Source: Aldehydirespirator sp028819505 (GTDB lineage: Bacteria; Actinomycetota; Acidimicrobiia; Acidimicrobiales; Aldehydirespiratoraceae). Taken from it: DNA of 64,000 nt. Below, one piece after another: positions 8,884 to 17,559 of this stretch (positions are counted from its first letter, which is position 1; each line of letters starts with the position of its first letter). A program made the position numbers and the translations under genes. The notes below the pieces were generated by a model that made no database searches, was not told the DNA's origin, and worked only from the letters and a program-made list of their open reading frames with translations. The stretch spans positions 3,658,001 through 3,722,000 of the forward strand of contig OZ242297.1 in NCBI GenBank assembly GCA_965207755.1, in the 5' to 3' direction.

Positions 8884-10398
8884 CTACGACAGCGGGACGG
8901 ACTGGCCGGCCCGCACGAAGCTGTCCTCGTAGAACCACATCCCCACCAGGGCGGCCAACCCGGCTAGAGCGGGCAGGGCCGGACCGGTGCCGGCGGCGAG
9001 AGCGGCTGCGGTGAGGACGGCGGGCAGGAGCAGGCCCAGCACGATCCCGCCGGCCCAGAAGCGGCGGGCGTAACGGCCGCGGGTCATGGCCGTCACCGCG
9101 GCTTCGACGTGACTGGTGCCCTGAGACGTGACCTCGGCCCCGATGAGCACGCCGGCGGCCAGGAGACCGCCCAGCATCGTCCAGCGAACGGCGGGCACGG
9201 CCGGGATCTCCATGGCGAGGTCGGTGAGCGAGTAGGCCGCGCCCCCGGCCACTGCGGCCTGGGCCAGCAGCGTCGGCAGCAACAGCGGCGTCTGCCACAG
9301 GTCCCGACCCTCGCACTGGCCGAACAGGAAGGCGGTGTAGCCCGCGGTGGCCGCGGCCAGCAGGACGGCGGGGACGGCCAAGCCTGCAAGAGCACCGACC
9401 GAGCCTGCGGCACCGGCCACGAACCAGGCCGCGCAGACTGCCGCGAAGGCGCCCAGCACCCATGCGCCCTTGACCAGCCAGGACCGCCGGTTGCCGCGGG
9501 TGAGCAGGTAGTAGAAGCGCTCCGGCCGGCGCAGGTCCCCGACTAGCAGCCCGCCCGTGATCGCAAGAAAGATCCCCGCGACCACCGGCGGCATGACTCC
9601 CACCGCGGCCTGCGAGTCACCGTGACCCAGCAGGGCCAGCAGGCCGGCCACGGCCATAACACCGGCGGCGACCGCCTTGGTGACGAGATAGCTCGAGACC
9701 TTGGCCTTCCAGGTCATCTGGTGGGCGGTGGTGTAGGCGGTGCGGGCGACCACGCCGTGGCCGTCGGGCTGGGCAGTCGGATGCTGCGGCGTGGTGTCGG
9801 CCCAGATCATGCCGTCGGACGCGATGGCGGTCCGCAGCGGATCCAGCGATGCCTGGTCGGCGCCCCGGTAGTACACCTTGGGCAGTGTCTGCTGCTCGGG
9901 GGCCCGGACCGCGGTGTCGCTGCGGGCGATGATCCTGGTGGTCTCATCGTTCGGGTCGTCGAGGTCGGCCACTTTGATGGCATGGGTGGGGCACACCACC
10001 ACGCAGCTCGGCTCGAGGTTCTGCTCGATCCGGTGGTTGCAGAAGTTGCACTTGTTGGCGGTGTTGGTGGCCGGGTTGATGTAGATGGCGTCGTAGGGGC
10101 AGGCGTTCATGCATCCCTTGCAGCCGATGCAGTTGCTGTCGTCGAAGTCGACCACCCCGTTGGCGGCCCGGAACAGCGCGCCGGTGGGGCAGATGGTGAT
10201 GCACGGCGCGTCGTCGCAGTGGTTGCAGCGCATCACCGAGAAGTGCCGGTTGACGTTTGGGAACGTGCCGGTCTCGATGTACTTGACCCAGGTGCGGTTC
10301 ACGCCGAGGGGAACGTCGTGCTCGCTCTTGCACGCGACCGTGCAGGCATGACAACCGATGCAGCTGTCGCTGTCGAGCAGGAACCCGAGCCGGGTCAC
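8884..10398 (-). CDS. Fused 4x[4Fe-4S] ferredoxin and NrfD-type quinone-binding membrane subunit
   Basis: 504 residues from a GTG preceded by GAGGG eight bases upstream; an upstream ATG at 10605 would overlap the TetR gene and gives unlikely sequence. Residues 1-170 hold four cysteine clusters (CIGCHACTVACK, CNHCDDAPCITICP, CIGCKGCMNACP, CNFCNHRIEQ then SCVVVCP), the DmsB/PsrB pattern. After a linker the C-terminal half has about eight membrane segments with GDLRRPERFYYLLTRGN, a hallmark of NrfD/PsrC proteins. It is thus an electron-transfer and membrane-anchor subunit in one chain, serving the molybdopterin enzyme 12 bp downstream. Separate B and C subunits are the usual form. Confidence 0.9.
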   Translation of the reverse strand: MTRLGFLLDSDSCIGCHACTVACKSEHDVPLGVNRTWVKYIETGTFPNVNRHFSVMRCNHCDDAPCITICPTGALFRAANGVVDFDDSNCIGCKGCMNACPYDAIYINPATNTANKCNFCNHRIEQNLEPSCVVVCPTHAIKVADLDDPNDETTRIIARSDTAVRAPEQQTLPKVYYRGADQASLDPLRTAIASDGMIWADTTPQHPTAQPDGHGVVARTAYTTAHQMTWKAKVSSYLVTKAVAAGVMAVAGLLALLGHGDSQAAVGVMPPVVAGIFLAITGGLLVGDLRRPERFYYLLTRGNRRSWLVKGAWVLGAFAAVCAAWFVAGAAGSVGALAGLAVPAVLLAAATAGYTAFLFGQCEGRDLWQTPLLLPTLLAQAAVAGGAAYSLTDLAMEIPAVPAVRWTMLGGLLAAGVLIGAEVTSQGTSHVEAAVTAMTRGRYARRFWAGGIVLGLLLPAVLTAAALAAGTGPALPALAGLAALVGMWFYEDSFVRAGQSVPLS

Positions 10399-10432
10399 AC
10401 CACACCCTCGCCGCGGTTGAGTAGGAGCACCA

Positions 10433-11053
10433 CTAGGCGGCGGCGCCGCGAGCGCCGGTGTTGCGGGACAGCCGCTCGATGCCGGCACACAGCAACTCCA
10501 CGAGATGCCGGAACGTCTCCTCGGGATCATGGGGCAGCGGATGGCCGTCGCCCGACTCGAGGTGGCTGAATCCGTGGAAGGCGCTGCGCAGGGTGCGGGC
10601 GGCATGGACCCGATCCTCTTCGGTGAGGTCGTAGGACCTGAGAGCCTGGCCCACCACGGCCAGCACCTGCTCCACCGCGTCCTCCAGTTCGGGATCGCCG
10701 GCGCAGGGACAGCGGTCGGTGGCGGCGTAGATGCCGGGATGGTCCCGGACCATGGCCCTCCAGGCGTGGCCCACAGCCGCGACCGCGTCGTGGCCGGCCA
10801 GCCCGACCGCCGAGTCGGCGAGCCGCTCGGCCAGGATCTCCCGGCCCAGGAGGCTCAAGCTGCGGATGAGGTCGTCGTAGCCGCCCACGTGCCGGTAGAG
10901 GGCGGGCTGGCGTACGCCGAGGGAGCCGGCCACCCGGGTCAGCGTCAGTTTGTCCAGCCCCTCCCCGTCGGCGATCCGCGCCGCGGCAGTGATCACGGTG
11001 TCGCTGTCCAGCGATCGCCGGGCCGAGCCCGGTTCAGAGTCGCGCAGAGTCAC
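10433..11053 (-). CDS. TetR/AcrR-family transcriptional regulator
   Basis: 206 residues from the likely GTG start (VTLRDSEPGSARRSLD). The N-terminal helix-turn-helix is clear: ITAAARIADGEGLDKLTLTR followed by VAGSLGVRQPALYRHVGGYD. The C-terminal ligand-binding part (RTLRSAFHGFSHLESGDGH) resembles the WHG-type TetR C-terminal domain. The gene is 34 bp upstream of the ferredoxin/NrfD gene on the same strand, so it probably controls its own operon with the molybdoenzyme. A longer TTG-initiated frame reaches 11263, but the added sequence is low quality. The exact start may be off by a couple of bases. Confidence 0.85.
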   Translation of the reverse strand: MTLRDSEPGSARRSLDSDTVITAAARIADGEGLDKLTLTRVAGSLGVRQPALYRHVGGYDDLIRSLSLLGREILAERLADSAVGLAGHDAVAAVGHAWRAMVRDHPGIYAATDRCPCAGDPELEDAVEQVLAVVGQALRSYDLTEEDRVHAARTLRSAFHGFSHLESGDGHPLPHDPEETFRHLVELLCAGIERLSRNTGARGAAA

Positions 11054-11109
11054 ACAGTGCCTCCCAGATGGTTCCGTCGCCCGGCTCCCGCCGCAACCGG
11101 AAGTTAGCA

Positions 11110-11140
11110 GGTATAGCGCAGCGTTAGGTCTGACTGACAA
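11110..11140 (-). promoter_or_regulatory. Possible promoter of the tetR-molybdoenzyme operon
   Basis: On the minus strand TTGTCA (11140-11135) is followed after 17-19 bases by GCTATA/TATACC (11117-11110), about 60 bp before the TetR start. The position fits a sigma-70-type promoter. No clear palindromic operator was identified. Confidence 0.35.
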
Positions 11141-11198
11141 ACCCGATTCGGGCCGCAACGGGACGAGCCGACTTCCGACCATGCGCCGGCCTTGTCCA

Positions 11199-12071
11199 TC
11201 AACTGACGGACTCGAGGAAACTGGTGTCGATGAATGCGTCGTAGTTTTCCGGCGCCGGCTCAACCTCGCCGGTGGCCGCGAGAGAGTCGATCTGCTCGCT
11301 CAGCACCTGCTGCACCGTGCCGGTCAGCCATCCCCCGGACAGCTGCGCGTCCCTCTCGGGGAACGTGAAGGCGTCGAGGAGCGCGGCGGTGGCGTCGCGG
11401 TCCGTGCCGGCAGCCGCCGCGATGGTGTCGATGAACGGCTCGCGGCTGAGGTTGTAGGCCCGGTAGGTGTTCTCGTTCACCTGCAGGAACCCGGTGACGG
11501 TGTCGGGATACACGGCCGCGAACACGCCCGTGGTGGAGATCACGCCGAGCACGGGTCCGGCGGCGGCCGCCTGCTCGGCGCCGACGTTGATCGCGGCCAC
11601 ACCCACCAGCAACAGACCGGCGCCGCTCGCTACGGAGGCCGCGAACGATGCCAGCCCCTGAGAGTAGGCGATGTCGATGTCGCCGGCCTCCAACGCCCGG
11701 CCCATGTCGTCGCCCGACGCGAACGGGATCCAGTTGACCATCAGATCGAGGACCTCGTCGTAGGTCGGCGCCGCCTGAGACGCCTGATGCGGCGTCGGCC
11801 ACTCCGCGAAGTACCCCACGTACAGCTCGTCGAGCATCATCTCATCGGCGAGAACCGCAAAGGGCGCGCCTTCCTCGTCCTCTGCGACCATGGCGTCGAC
11901 GCTCGGCCCGCCGGGCGCCTCCCCGACGGGATCAGCGATGGACTCGCTCGGGGACTGCGTCTCGACCGCCTCCGCCGCGCCCGTGTCTGCCGCCGGCCCG
12001 ATCGGCCCGCCGCCGCTGCAGGCGGCTGCGACGAGGCCTAGCATCGTGAGCACAGCCAGTGGTCGTCTCAT
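11199..12071 (-). CDS. TauA-like substrate-binding lipoprotein
   Basis: 290 residues with a lipoprotein signal: MRRPLAVLTMLGLVAAACSGG, Cys18 in the lipobox. The mature protein shows YVGYFAEWPTPHQASQAAPT, WIPFASGDDMGRALEAGDID and IAYSQGLASF, the pattern of taurine-type (TauA) periplasmic binding proteins. No permease or ATPase gene is adjacent, so it must use distant partners or act alone. It follows the aminotransferase gene by 34 bp on the same strand, which suggests uptake and transamination of an amino acid or amino-sulfonate. Binding of taurine itself is inferred by family only. Confidence 0.75.
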   Translation of the reverse strand: MRRPLAVLTMLGLVAAACSGGGPIGPAADTGAAEAVETQSPSESIADPVGEAPGGPSVDAMVAEDEEGAPFAVLADEMMLDELYVGYFAEWPTPHQASQAAPTYDEVLDLMVNWIPFASGDDMGRALEAGDIDIAYSQGLASFAASVASGAGLLLVGVAAINVGAEQAAAAGPVLGVISTTGVFAAVYPDTVTGFLQVNENTYRAYNLSREPFIDTIAAAAGTDRDATAALLDAFTFPERDAQLSGGWLTGTVQQVLSEQIDSLAATGEVEPAPENYDAFIDTSFLESVS

Positions 12072-12105
12072 CTGCTCCCTGAATCCCCGGCGGATGCCGG
12101 GAGTC

Positions 12106-13479
12106 TTACCGGGTCGGGGACTCCAACCAACCGCCCAAACGGTCGAGCACCCGGTCGAGACGACCGAGCAGATCGTCGATCACGGCTTCGTCGGCCACCA
12201 GCGGCGGCGACACCGCCAGCATCACAGCGCCCCTGCCGTCGGGGCGCACCAGCAGGCGTGCCGAGCGGACCAGCCGGTCGAGCACGCCGCCCGGGAGCAG
12301 CTCGGCGACCTCCGAATCGTCGAGTTCCACCCCTCTGGCACGGTCCCGCATCAACTCGACGGAGTAGAAGTAGCCGGTGCCCCTCACGTCCTTCACGCAT
12401 GCGTGAGACTCCATCAGCGCCCGCAGACCTTCGCCCAGACGATCCTCGTTGGCCAGGACGCGCCCGAAGACGTCCTCGTCGCGCATGGCGGCCATGTTGG
12501 CCACCGCGACCGCGGTGGCCACCGGATGGCCGCCGAACGTGGAGCCGTGGACATACATGGCGAGGGGCGAGTCCCACACCCGGTCCACGAGCGGGCCGCG
12601 CGCCACCAGCCCTCCGAGGGGCTGGTAGGCGCTGGTCACCCCTTTGGCGAAGGTGATCATGTCGGGCTCCGCGCCGAAGCGCTCGCTGCCGAACCAATGG
12701 CCCAGCCTCCCGAAGGAGTTGATGACCTCGTCGGCGCAGAGCAGCACGCCGTACGCGTCGCAGATGCGGCGCAGTTCCTGCCAGTAGCCCTCGGGGGGTA
12801 CCAGCGCCCCCCGACCGTTCTGCACCGGCTCGGCGACGACCATGGCGACGGTGTCGGGGCCCGCCGCGACGATCGCCTCCTCGATCGCCTGCACGCAGTC
12901 GAGTTCCCGGGCGGGCCGGCCTGCCGCCGCGGTGCATTCCAGCGTGTTGGGTACCCGGAGCACGTTGCCGGCCAGCATCGGCAGGAACGGGTCCCGGAGG
13001 CTGGGGATGCCCGTCAGTGCCAGGGCGCCCAAGGTCGTGCCGTGGTAGGCCCACCGGCGGGCCACCACCTTGTGGCGGCGCTCCTCGCCGTTGGCCAAGT
13101 GATAGCAGCGGGCGAGCTTCAGGGCCGATTCCACCGCCTCCGATCCCGAGCTGACGAAGAACACCCGGTCGAGGCCGCCCGGCGCAGCGTCGGCGATCAT
13201 CGACGCTGCCTGTATCGCCGAAGGGTGCGCCGTCCCCCAATTCGGGTAGAAGGCGATCTTGTCCATCTGCTTGGAGGCGGCCGCGGTGAGATCGCTGCGC
13301 CCGTGACCGAGATTGGTGCAGAACAGGCCGGCAAGGCCGTCCAGGTACCGGTCTCCGTCCGCGTCCCACACGTAGCAGCCCTCACCGCGGTCGATCACCA
13401 CCAGGTCATCGCCGCGCCAAGCGTCGCCCCGCGTGAAATGCGGCAGCAGATGACGGCGGGCCTGTTCCCTGTCCCCCAC
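12106..13479 (-). CDS. Class III PLP-dependent aminotransferase
   Basis: 457 residues with full aminotransferase class III features: VFFVSSGSEAVESALKLARC binding the PLP phosphate, WAYHGTTLGALALTG, CADEVINSFGR with the PLP-pairing Asp, and FAKGVTSAYQPLGG with the Schiff-base lysine. Overall it resembles the actinobacterial omega-amino-acid and taurine:pyruvate aminotransferase type. The next gene in the same direction is a TauA-like binding lipoprotein, so an amino-sulfonate or omega-amino acid is a reasonable but unproved substrate. The start is GTG (GTG GGG GAC AGG). Confidence 0.88.
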   Translation of the reverse strand: MGDREQARRHLLPHFTRGDAWRGDDLVVIDRGEGCYVWDADGDRYLDGLAGLFCTNLGHGRSDLTAAASKQMDKIAFYPNWGTAHPSAIQAASMIADAAPGGLDRVFFVSSGSEAVESALKLARCYHLANGEERRHKVVARRWAYHGTTLGALALTGIPSLRDPFLPMLAGNVLRVPNTLECTAAAGRPARELDCVQAIEEAIVAAGPDTVAMVVAEPVQNGRGALVPPEGYWQELRRICDAYGVLLCADEVINSFGRLGHWFGSERFGAEPDMITFAKGVTSAYQPLGGLVARGPLVDRVWDSPLAMYVHGSTFGGHPVATAVAVANMAAMRDEDVFGRVLANEDRLGEGLRALMESHACVKDVRGTGYFYSVELMRDRARGVELDDSEVAELLPGGVLDRLVRSARLLVRPDGRGAVMLAVSPPLVADEAVIDDLLGRLDRVLDRLGGWLESPTR

Positions 13480-13617
13480 CGTGTGCGCCTCCTGTGCCGC
13501 CGAGACCGGTCCGTGCCCGGCTGGCCTGCTTAGAGGCTACAACCGTTGTGCGAGTGTGTCTAACCCGAACAGCAGGGGTTCTCTACGCTCCGGGCGCGGC
13601 GGCTGCTGCAGACCGGT

Positions 13618-14841
13618 TCACCGCCCGGCGCCGGCCCGGTAGATCAGGTCCGGGGTCAGCTCGGCCACGCTCGCCGCGCCGCACAGGGCCATGTCCCGCC
13701 TCATGCCGGTGTGGAGGTGCTCGATGACCCAGTCCACACCCTCCTCCCCGGCCGCGGCCAGCCCGTACAGGTAGGGCCGGCCGATCATGCACGACGTGGC
13801 TCCGAGGGCCAGCGCCTTGACGATGTCGCCGCCCCGGCGGACGCCCCCGTCGCAGACGATGTCGAGGTCGCCGCCGACCGCCTCGGCCACCGGTCGGACG
13901 AGCTCGACGACGGAAGGGGCCGAGTCGAGCTGGCGGCCGCCGTGGTTGGACAGCACGACGCCGTCGAGCCCCCGGTCGCGGGCGATCACCGCGTCGGCCA
14001 CGCTCTGGACGCCCTTGACCAGCACCGGCCCGTCCCACAGCGAGCGCATCCACTCCACGTCCTGCCACGACAGCGTGGGATCGAACTGCTCGTTCATGAA
14101 GGCGGCCAGGTCGACCGCGGTCGAACCGTCGATGTCGGTGTTGCCGGCCACATTGGCGAACTCGATCGGCTCGGAGAAGGCGAACCGCAGGCTCCAGCCG
14201 GGACGGATCATTCCCTCCACAACGATGTCGAGCCCCATCTTGGGGGGCAGGGTGAACCCCCGGCGCACATCGCGCTCGCGCCGGCCCAGCATGGCCGCGT
14301 CCACCGTGATGCACAGCACTTCGAAGCCGGCCTCGGCGGCCCTCAGGATCATGTCCTTGAGCAGGCCCTTGTCGCGCCAGACGTACACCTGGAACCACTT
14401 CGAGCCGCTGCTGACCGCGGCCACCTCCTCCACCGAGCGCGTGCCCATGGTGGACAGCGCGTAGGGAAGCCCGGCCCGCTCCGCCGCCCGGGCCACGGCC
14501 AACTCGCCGGGCGGATGGGCTACCCGGGTGAAGCCCGTCGGCGCCAGTATCAGAGGGAAGGGCGCCTCGCGTCCGAGAATGGTGCCGGTGGTGTCCACGT
14601 TCCCCATGTCGCGCAGGACACGGGGCACGAACTCGAGTTCCCGGAAGCCGCGCGTGTTGCGGTCCATCGCCATCTCGTCCTCGGCACCCCCGTCGATGTA
14701 GTCGAACACCCCGCCGGGAAGGCGGCGGCGTGCGATCCGGCGCAGATCCTCGATGCTGGCCGCCTTCTGCAGGCGTCGTCGCGTCGCGTCGAGTTCGAAC
14801 CGCCGGAAGCGCAGGACCGATCTGAGCGTGTCGACAATCAT
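13618..14841 (-). CDS. FMN-dependent alpha-hydroxy-acid dehydrogenase (LldD/MftD type)
   Basis: 407 residues. The barrel enzyme features are intact: PGGVFDYIDGGAEDE near residue 43, LAPTGFTRVAHPPGE, CITVDAAMLGRRERD, DGPVLVKGVQSV with the FMN lysine, LSNHGGRQLDSAPS with the catalytic His-Gly-Gly-Arg, and CDGGVRRGGDIVKALALGA. The family oxidises L-lactate or other 2-hydroxy acids; MftD of mycofactocin biosynthesis is a close relative, but no mft genes are nearby. Its ATG overlaps the stop of an upstream small gene by four bases. Confidence 0.9.
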   Translation of the reverse strand: MIVDTLRSVLRFRRFELDATRRRLQKAASIEDLRRIARRRLPGGVFDYIDGGAEDEMAMDRNTRGFRELEFVPRVLRDMGNVDTTGTILGREAPFPLILAPTGFTRVAHPPGELAVARAAERAGLPYALSTMGTRSVEEVAAVSSGSKWFQVYVWRDKGLLKDMILRAAEAGFEVLCITVDAAMLGRRERDVRRGFTLPPKMGLDIVVEGMIRPGWSLRFAFSEPIEFANVAGNTDIDGSTAVDLAAFMNEQFDPTLSWQDVEWMRSLWDGPVLVKGVQSVADAVIARDRGLDGVVLSNHGGRQLDSAPSVVELVRPVAEAVGGDLDIVCDGGVRRGGDIVKALALGATSCMIGRPYLYGLAAAGEEGVDWVIEHLHTGMRRDMALCGAASVAELTPDLIYRAGAGR

Positions 14842-15212
14842 GACCGCGACAATATCGCACCGGCCCTCGTGGCGGCCCGGGCTTCGGCGTCGGCGAGAGC
14901 CCCGGCTCTGGCCCGCAGCCGGGCGGCTTCCTGTTCGAGCCTGGTGGCCTCGTCGCGCAGTGCCCGGCTGGCTGTCGCCAGGTCGAGCGCGAGGGAATAC
15001 AGTGCCGCGCCGATGACGCGGCGCAGCTTGTGGCGACTGGCGGTGGCGGCCCGTCCCATCCAGACCTCCTCGCGGTGCAGAGCCGCCACCGGCCGGTGGC
15101 GCTCAGCCAACACGACCCGTCGACGGTCGAGCACCTCCGCCACAGCGCGGCACCTCTCGGACCGCAGCGCCTTGAGGGTCGCTTCCTGAAATAGCTGTGT
15201 ACTGCTTGACAT
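14838..15212 (-). CDS. Small coiled-coil protein of unknown function
   Basis: 124 residues from MSSSTQLFQEATLK; an in-frame start at 15248 would add 12. The C-terminal half is rich in Ala, Arg and Glu with heptad-like spacing (RDEATRLEQEAARLRARAGA), predicted to form a coiled coil. No family recognised. Support is the four-base ATGA overlap with the FMN dehydrogenase gene and an AT-rich upstream region shared with the divergent phosphatase gene. Confidence 0.6.
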   Translation of the reverse strand: MSSSTQLFQEATLKALRSERCRAVAEVLDRRRVVLAERHRPVAALHREEVWMGRAATASRHKLRRVIGAALYSLALDLATASRALRDEATRLEQEAARLRARAGALADAEARAATRAGAILSRS

Positions 15213-15295
15213 AGAATGAACAATATCAGGATGCCTCGTAAACGCCACCGATCACGCCTGGGGCGGATCCCACGGCGATGCGGGCCGGCGCGGAC

Positions 15296-16048
15296 ATGAT
15301 CGAGCAGGACCTCATCGACTTCGCGGTGGCCGCGGCCCGGCGGGCGGGGCTGATCACCCTGGACTGGTACCAGTCGCGAGGCCTGTCGGTGACGGCGAAG
15401 AGCGACGGATCGCCCGTCACCGAGGCCGACTACGCAGCCGAGCGGTTCCTGCGAACGGAGATCCTGGCGACCTTTCCCGAAGACACGGTCCTCGGGGAGG
15501 AGGAGGGCGAGGCGGCCGGGCGCACCGGGCGCACCTGGGTGATCGATCCGATCGACGGCACCAAGGCCTTCACTCGAGGCGTCCCCCTCTTCGCCACCCT
15601 GCTGGCCCTGATCGACGACCGGGGCCCGGCCGCGGGTGTCGTCTTCCTGCCCGCCCTGGACGAGTGCGTCTGGGCCGGACGGGGCCGCGGCGCCCACTGG
15701 GACGGCGTGCCCTGCCGGGTCAGCGACCGCTCCGCCCTCGACGGGTCCTACATCTGCACGAGCGGTCTCTCCTACTGGCCGGACCGGGCCCTGCAGAGGG
15801 TCCGCGCCGCGGGGGCGCGGGTGCGAACCTGGGGCGACGCCTACGGCTACGCCCTCGTGGCGACCGGACGGGCGGAGGCCATGGTCGATCCCGAGTGCTT
15901 CGACTGGGACGTCGCCCCGATGTCGGTGATCATCGCCGAGGCCGGGGGGCGGTTCTCGGACACGGCCGGCGCCGACGACTGGCGCAGCGGCTCAGCGGTA
16001 GCCACCAACGGGATCCTGCACGACGATCTGCTGGACTGCTTCAGATAG
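15296..16048 (+). CDS. hisN: Inositol-monophosphatase-family phosphatase, probably histidinol-phosphatase
   Basis: 250 residues from MIEQDLIDFAVAAARRAGL; an upstream ATG at 15278 would add six. It carries the family metal sites: GEEEGE, WVIDPIDGTKAFTRGVPLFA, and FDWDVAPMSVIIAEAGG near the end. The pair of motifs PIDGTxxFxxGxPLFxTL and TWGDAYGYALVATGRAEAMV are those of HisN-type histidinol-phosphate phosphatases rather than inositol monophosphatases. That would place it in the last but one step of histidine synthesis. It is transcribed divergently from the coiled-coil/FMN dehydrogenase pair. Confidence 0.8.
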   Translation: MIEQDLIDFAVAAARRAGLITLDWYQSRGLSVTAKSDGSPVTEADYAAERFLRTEILATFPEDTVLGEEEGEAAGRTGRTWVIDPIDGTKAFTRGVPLFATLLALIDDRGPAAGVVFLPALDECVWAGRGRGAHWDGVPCRVSDRSALDGSYICTSGLSYWPDRALQRVRAAGARVRTWGDAYGYALVATGRAEAMVDPECFDWDVAPMSVIIAEAGGRFSDTAGADDWRSGSAVATNGILHDDLLDCFR

Positions 16049-16067
16049 AGGCCGGGACTGCGAGCCG

Positions 16068-16107
16068 CGGCCCGAGCGGCCCGTCACCGCAGCGAACAAG
16101 AGCGGGG
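16068..16107. repeat. REP-like intergenic element, copy B
   Basis: Reads GGCCCGAGCGGCCCG followed by GCAGCGAACAAGAGCGGGG, 20 bp after the stop of the HisN-type gene and before the convergent saccharopine-dehydrogenase-like gene. Confidence 0.78.
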
Positions 16108-16159
16108 ACGGGAGCGAGGCAACACGGCAGACTCTCCCACTGCGGGCTGTTCCGGATGA

Positions 16160-17197
16160 TCAGATCGCGGTGTCGCGCGACAGCGCGAAGCCCTCGAACC
16201 GGCAGGGCCGCAATCTCCGGGCCGCCACCTGTCTCAGCAGGCGGTCGGGGCCGGGGATGGAGGCCAACCCGGCGGCGCCGGGCGCCGGCCTGTGATCGAT
16301 GAGATGCAAGGCTGTCGAGGCGGCCACGACGGCCGCGCCCTCCGCCGGGCGGGCCTGGGCGCCGAGCACAACCACGTGGCGGCCAGAAGCACGCCGGCCG
16401 CGCAGCTCGACACGCACTGCCCCGACCCCGCCCTCGGGATGAGGGCGACGCATCATCGGCAGCGGCGCGGTCAGCCGGTCGCGGCGGGTGGCGGCCATCC
16501 TGGCCGTCACCCGGTCGACGCCGGGGAACGCCGGGACCAGCAGCAGCGCATCCGGGAGCGCTCCCCGGTAGCAGTCCCGTCCAGCCACCGGGTCGGGGAA
16601 CCAGCACAGCTCCCGTCCCGAGCCGCCAGGCCGGCGGGTCCAGCGACCGTCCCTCCAGTCGACGGCGAGGCTGCTCAGGGCACGATGGTGCTGGCGGGCG
16701 CATGCCGGGCCGCCCGTGCCGACCTTGGCGACATGGATCTCGTCGACCGAATCGAGCTCCGCCGCGCCCGCACGAGCCAGCAGGCAGGTGAGGCCGGGCA
16801 TGAACCCGGCGCCCACCACCAAGGGCACGCCATGCTGCCTGGCCTGCTGATCAAGCGCCAGCAGGTCGCGGGTCTCGGTGATCTCGTCGGAGGTCGTGAC
16901 GACCGCCGCGGCCGCTCTCACCGCGCTCAGGGCCACCGCGGCCTGCGTGCCCGCGGCCGTGGCCACGACCACTATGTCCGCAGAGTCCGGCACGTCCGGG
17001 CCTCGGCCTACGACCACGGTGTCGTCGAACGAGCCCGAGACTTCCCGCAACCGGGTCTCATCCGTGTCACGAACCTCGACGGCGCCGACGCTGGCACTGG
17101 CGGCCAGCATGCGAGCGATCCGAGCACCGGTGGCGCCCGCACCGAACACGACCGCCCTCGCGCCGGCGCCATCAACCGCCATCAGGGGCTCTGCCAC
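16160..17197 (-). CDS. Saccharopine-dehydrogenase-like NAD(P)-binding protein
   Basis: 345 residues, GTG start (a downstream ATG at 17182 is an alternative). The N-terminus is a Rossmann fold, AVVFGAGATGARIARMLAAS, followed by EVRDTDETRL and IVVVATAAGTQAAVALSAVRA, as in saccharopine dehydrogenase/homospermidine synthase-type proteins. The segment HGVPLVVGAGFMPGLTCLLA is also typical of that family. The C-terminal substrate domain is not assignable. The putative start lies at the edge of a REP-like element (17197-17237). Confidence 0.72.
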   Translation of the reverse strand: MAEPLMAVDGAGARAVVFGAGATGARIARMLAASASVGAVEVRDTDETRLREVSGSFDDTVVVGRGPDVPDSADIVVVATAAGTQAAVALSAVRAAAAVVTTSDEITETRDLLALDQQARQHGVPLVVGAGFMPGLTCLLARAGAAELDSVDEIHVAKVGTGGPACARQHHRALSSLAVDWRDGRWTRRPGGSGRELCWFPDPVAGRDCYRGALPDALLLVPAFPGVDRVTARMAATRRDRLTAPLPMMRRPHPEGGVGAVRVELRGRRASGRHVVVLGAQARPAEGAAVVAASTALHLIDHRPAPGAAGLASIPGPDRLLRQVAARRLRPCRFEGFALSRDTAI

Positions 17198-17237
17198 TCC
17201 CGCCCTTGTTCGCTGCGCTCACGGGCCGCTCGGGCCA
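17197..17237. repeat. REP-like intergenic element, copy C (reverse orientation)
   Basis: Contains CTTGTTCGCTGCGCTCACGG then GCCGCTCGGGCC, directly upstream of the saccharopine-dehydrogenase-like gene and overlapping the 3' end of the small membrane-protein frame. Confidence 0.78.
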
Positions 17238-17431
17238 CGGCCTCGCCCGTATGGGGCGGCATCGCTCCCTATTCGCCCGGCCTCTAACTCGTCGTCCCGC
17301 AGCTCGCGCCAGCCTCCTGTCTGGGGGGGCACGCCGCCGCGGCCGCGCACCCGGATCGCCGCGGCCACCGCCATCCCGACCATGACGGCAACGAACGTCC
17401 GGCGGATCAAGGTGATGAATCCTGCGGCCAA
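17219..17431 (-). CDS. Small predicted membrane protein
   Basis: About 70 residues from a TTG start at 17431 with GGAGGG seven bases upstream. One hydrophobic segment (FITLIRRTFVAVMVGMAVAA) is followed by IRVRGRGG and the motif TGGWREL seen at the ends of many short actinobacterial membrane proteins. It sits just downstream of tRNA-Ile. The last residues are encoded by REP-like copy C, so the natural end may have been altered by that element. No function assigned. Confidence 0.42.
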   Translation of the reverse strand: MAAGFITLIRRTFVAVMVGMAVAAAIRVRGRGGVPPQTGGWRELRDDELEAGRIGSDAAPYGRGRGPSGP

Positions 17432-17470
17432 GACGCCCTCCGGGCAGTGTCGGGCTGTGGGTGCGGAGTG

Positions 17471-17544
<74 letters not shown>

Positions 17545-17559
17545 AGCGGCGCAGCCACG

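Noticed and set aside
5194..8967. A 1257-codon open frame on the plus strand antisense to the amidohydrolase and molybdopterin oxidoreductase genes
   Set aside because: It is an antisense shadow caused by high GC; the translation has no domain, is His/Gly/Val-rich, and the minus-strand genes are clearly recognisable.
10427..10437. CACCACTAGG next to the TetR stop codon, resembling the end of the 102-bp element
   Set aside because: Only ten bases match and neither the internal CTCAACCAAACC block nor the other end is present at the right distance.
17238..17470. tRNA-Ala expected next to tRNA-Ile
   Set aside because: No cloverleaf with an Ala anticodon could be read on either strand.
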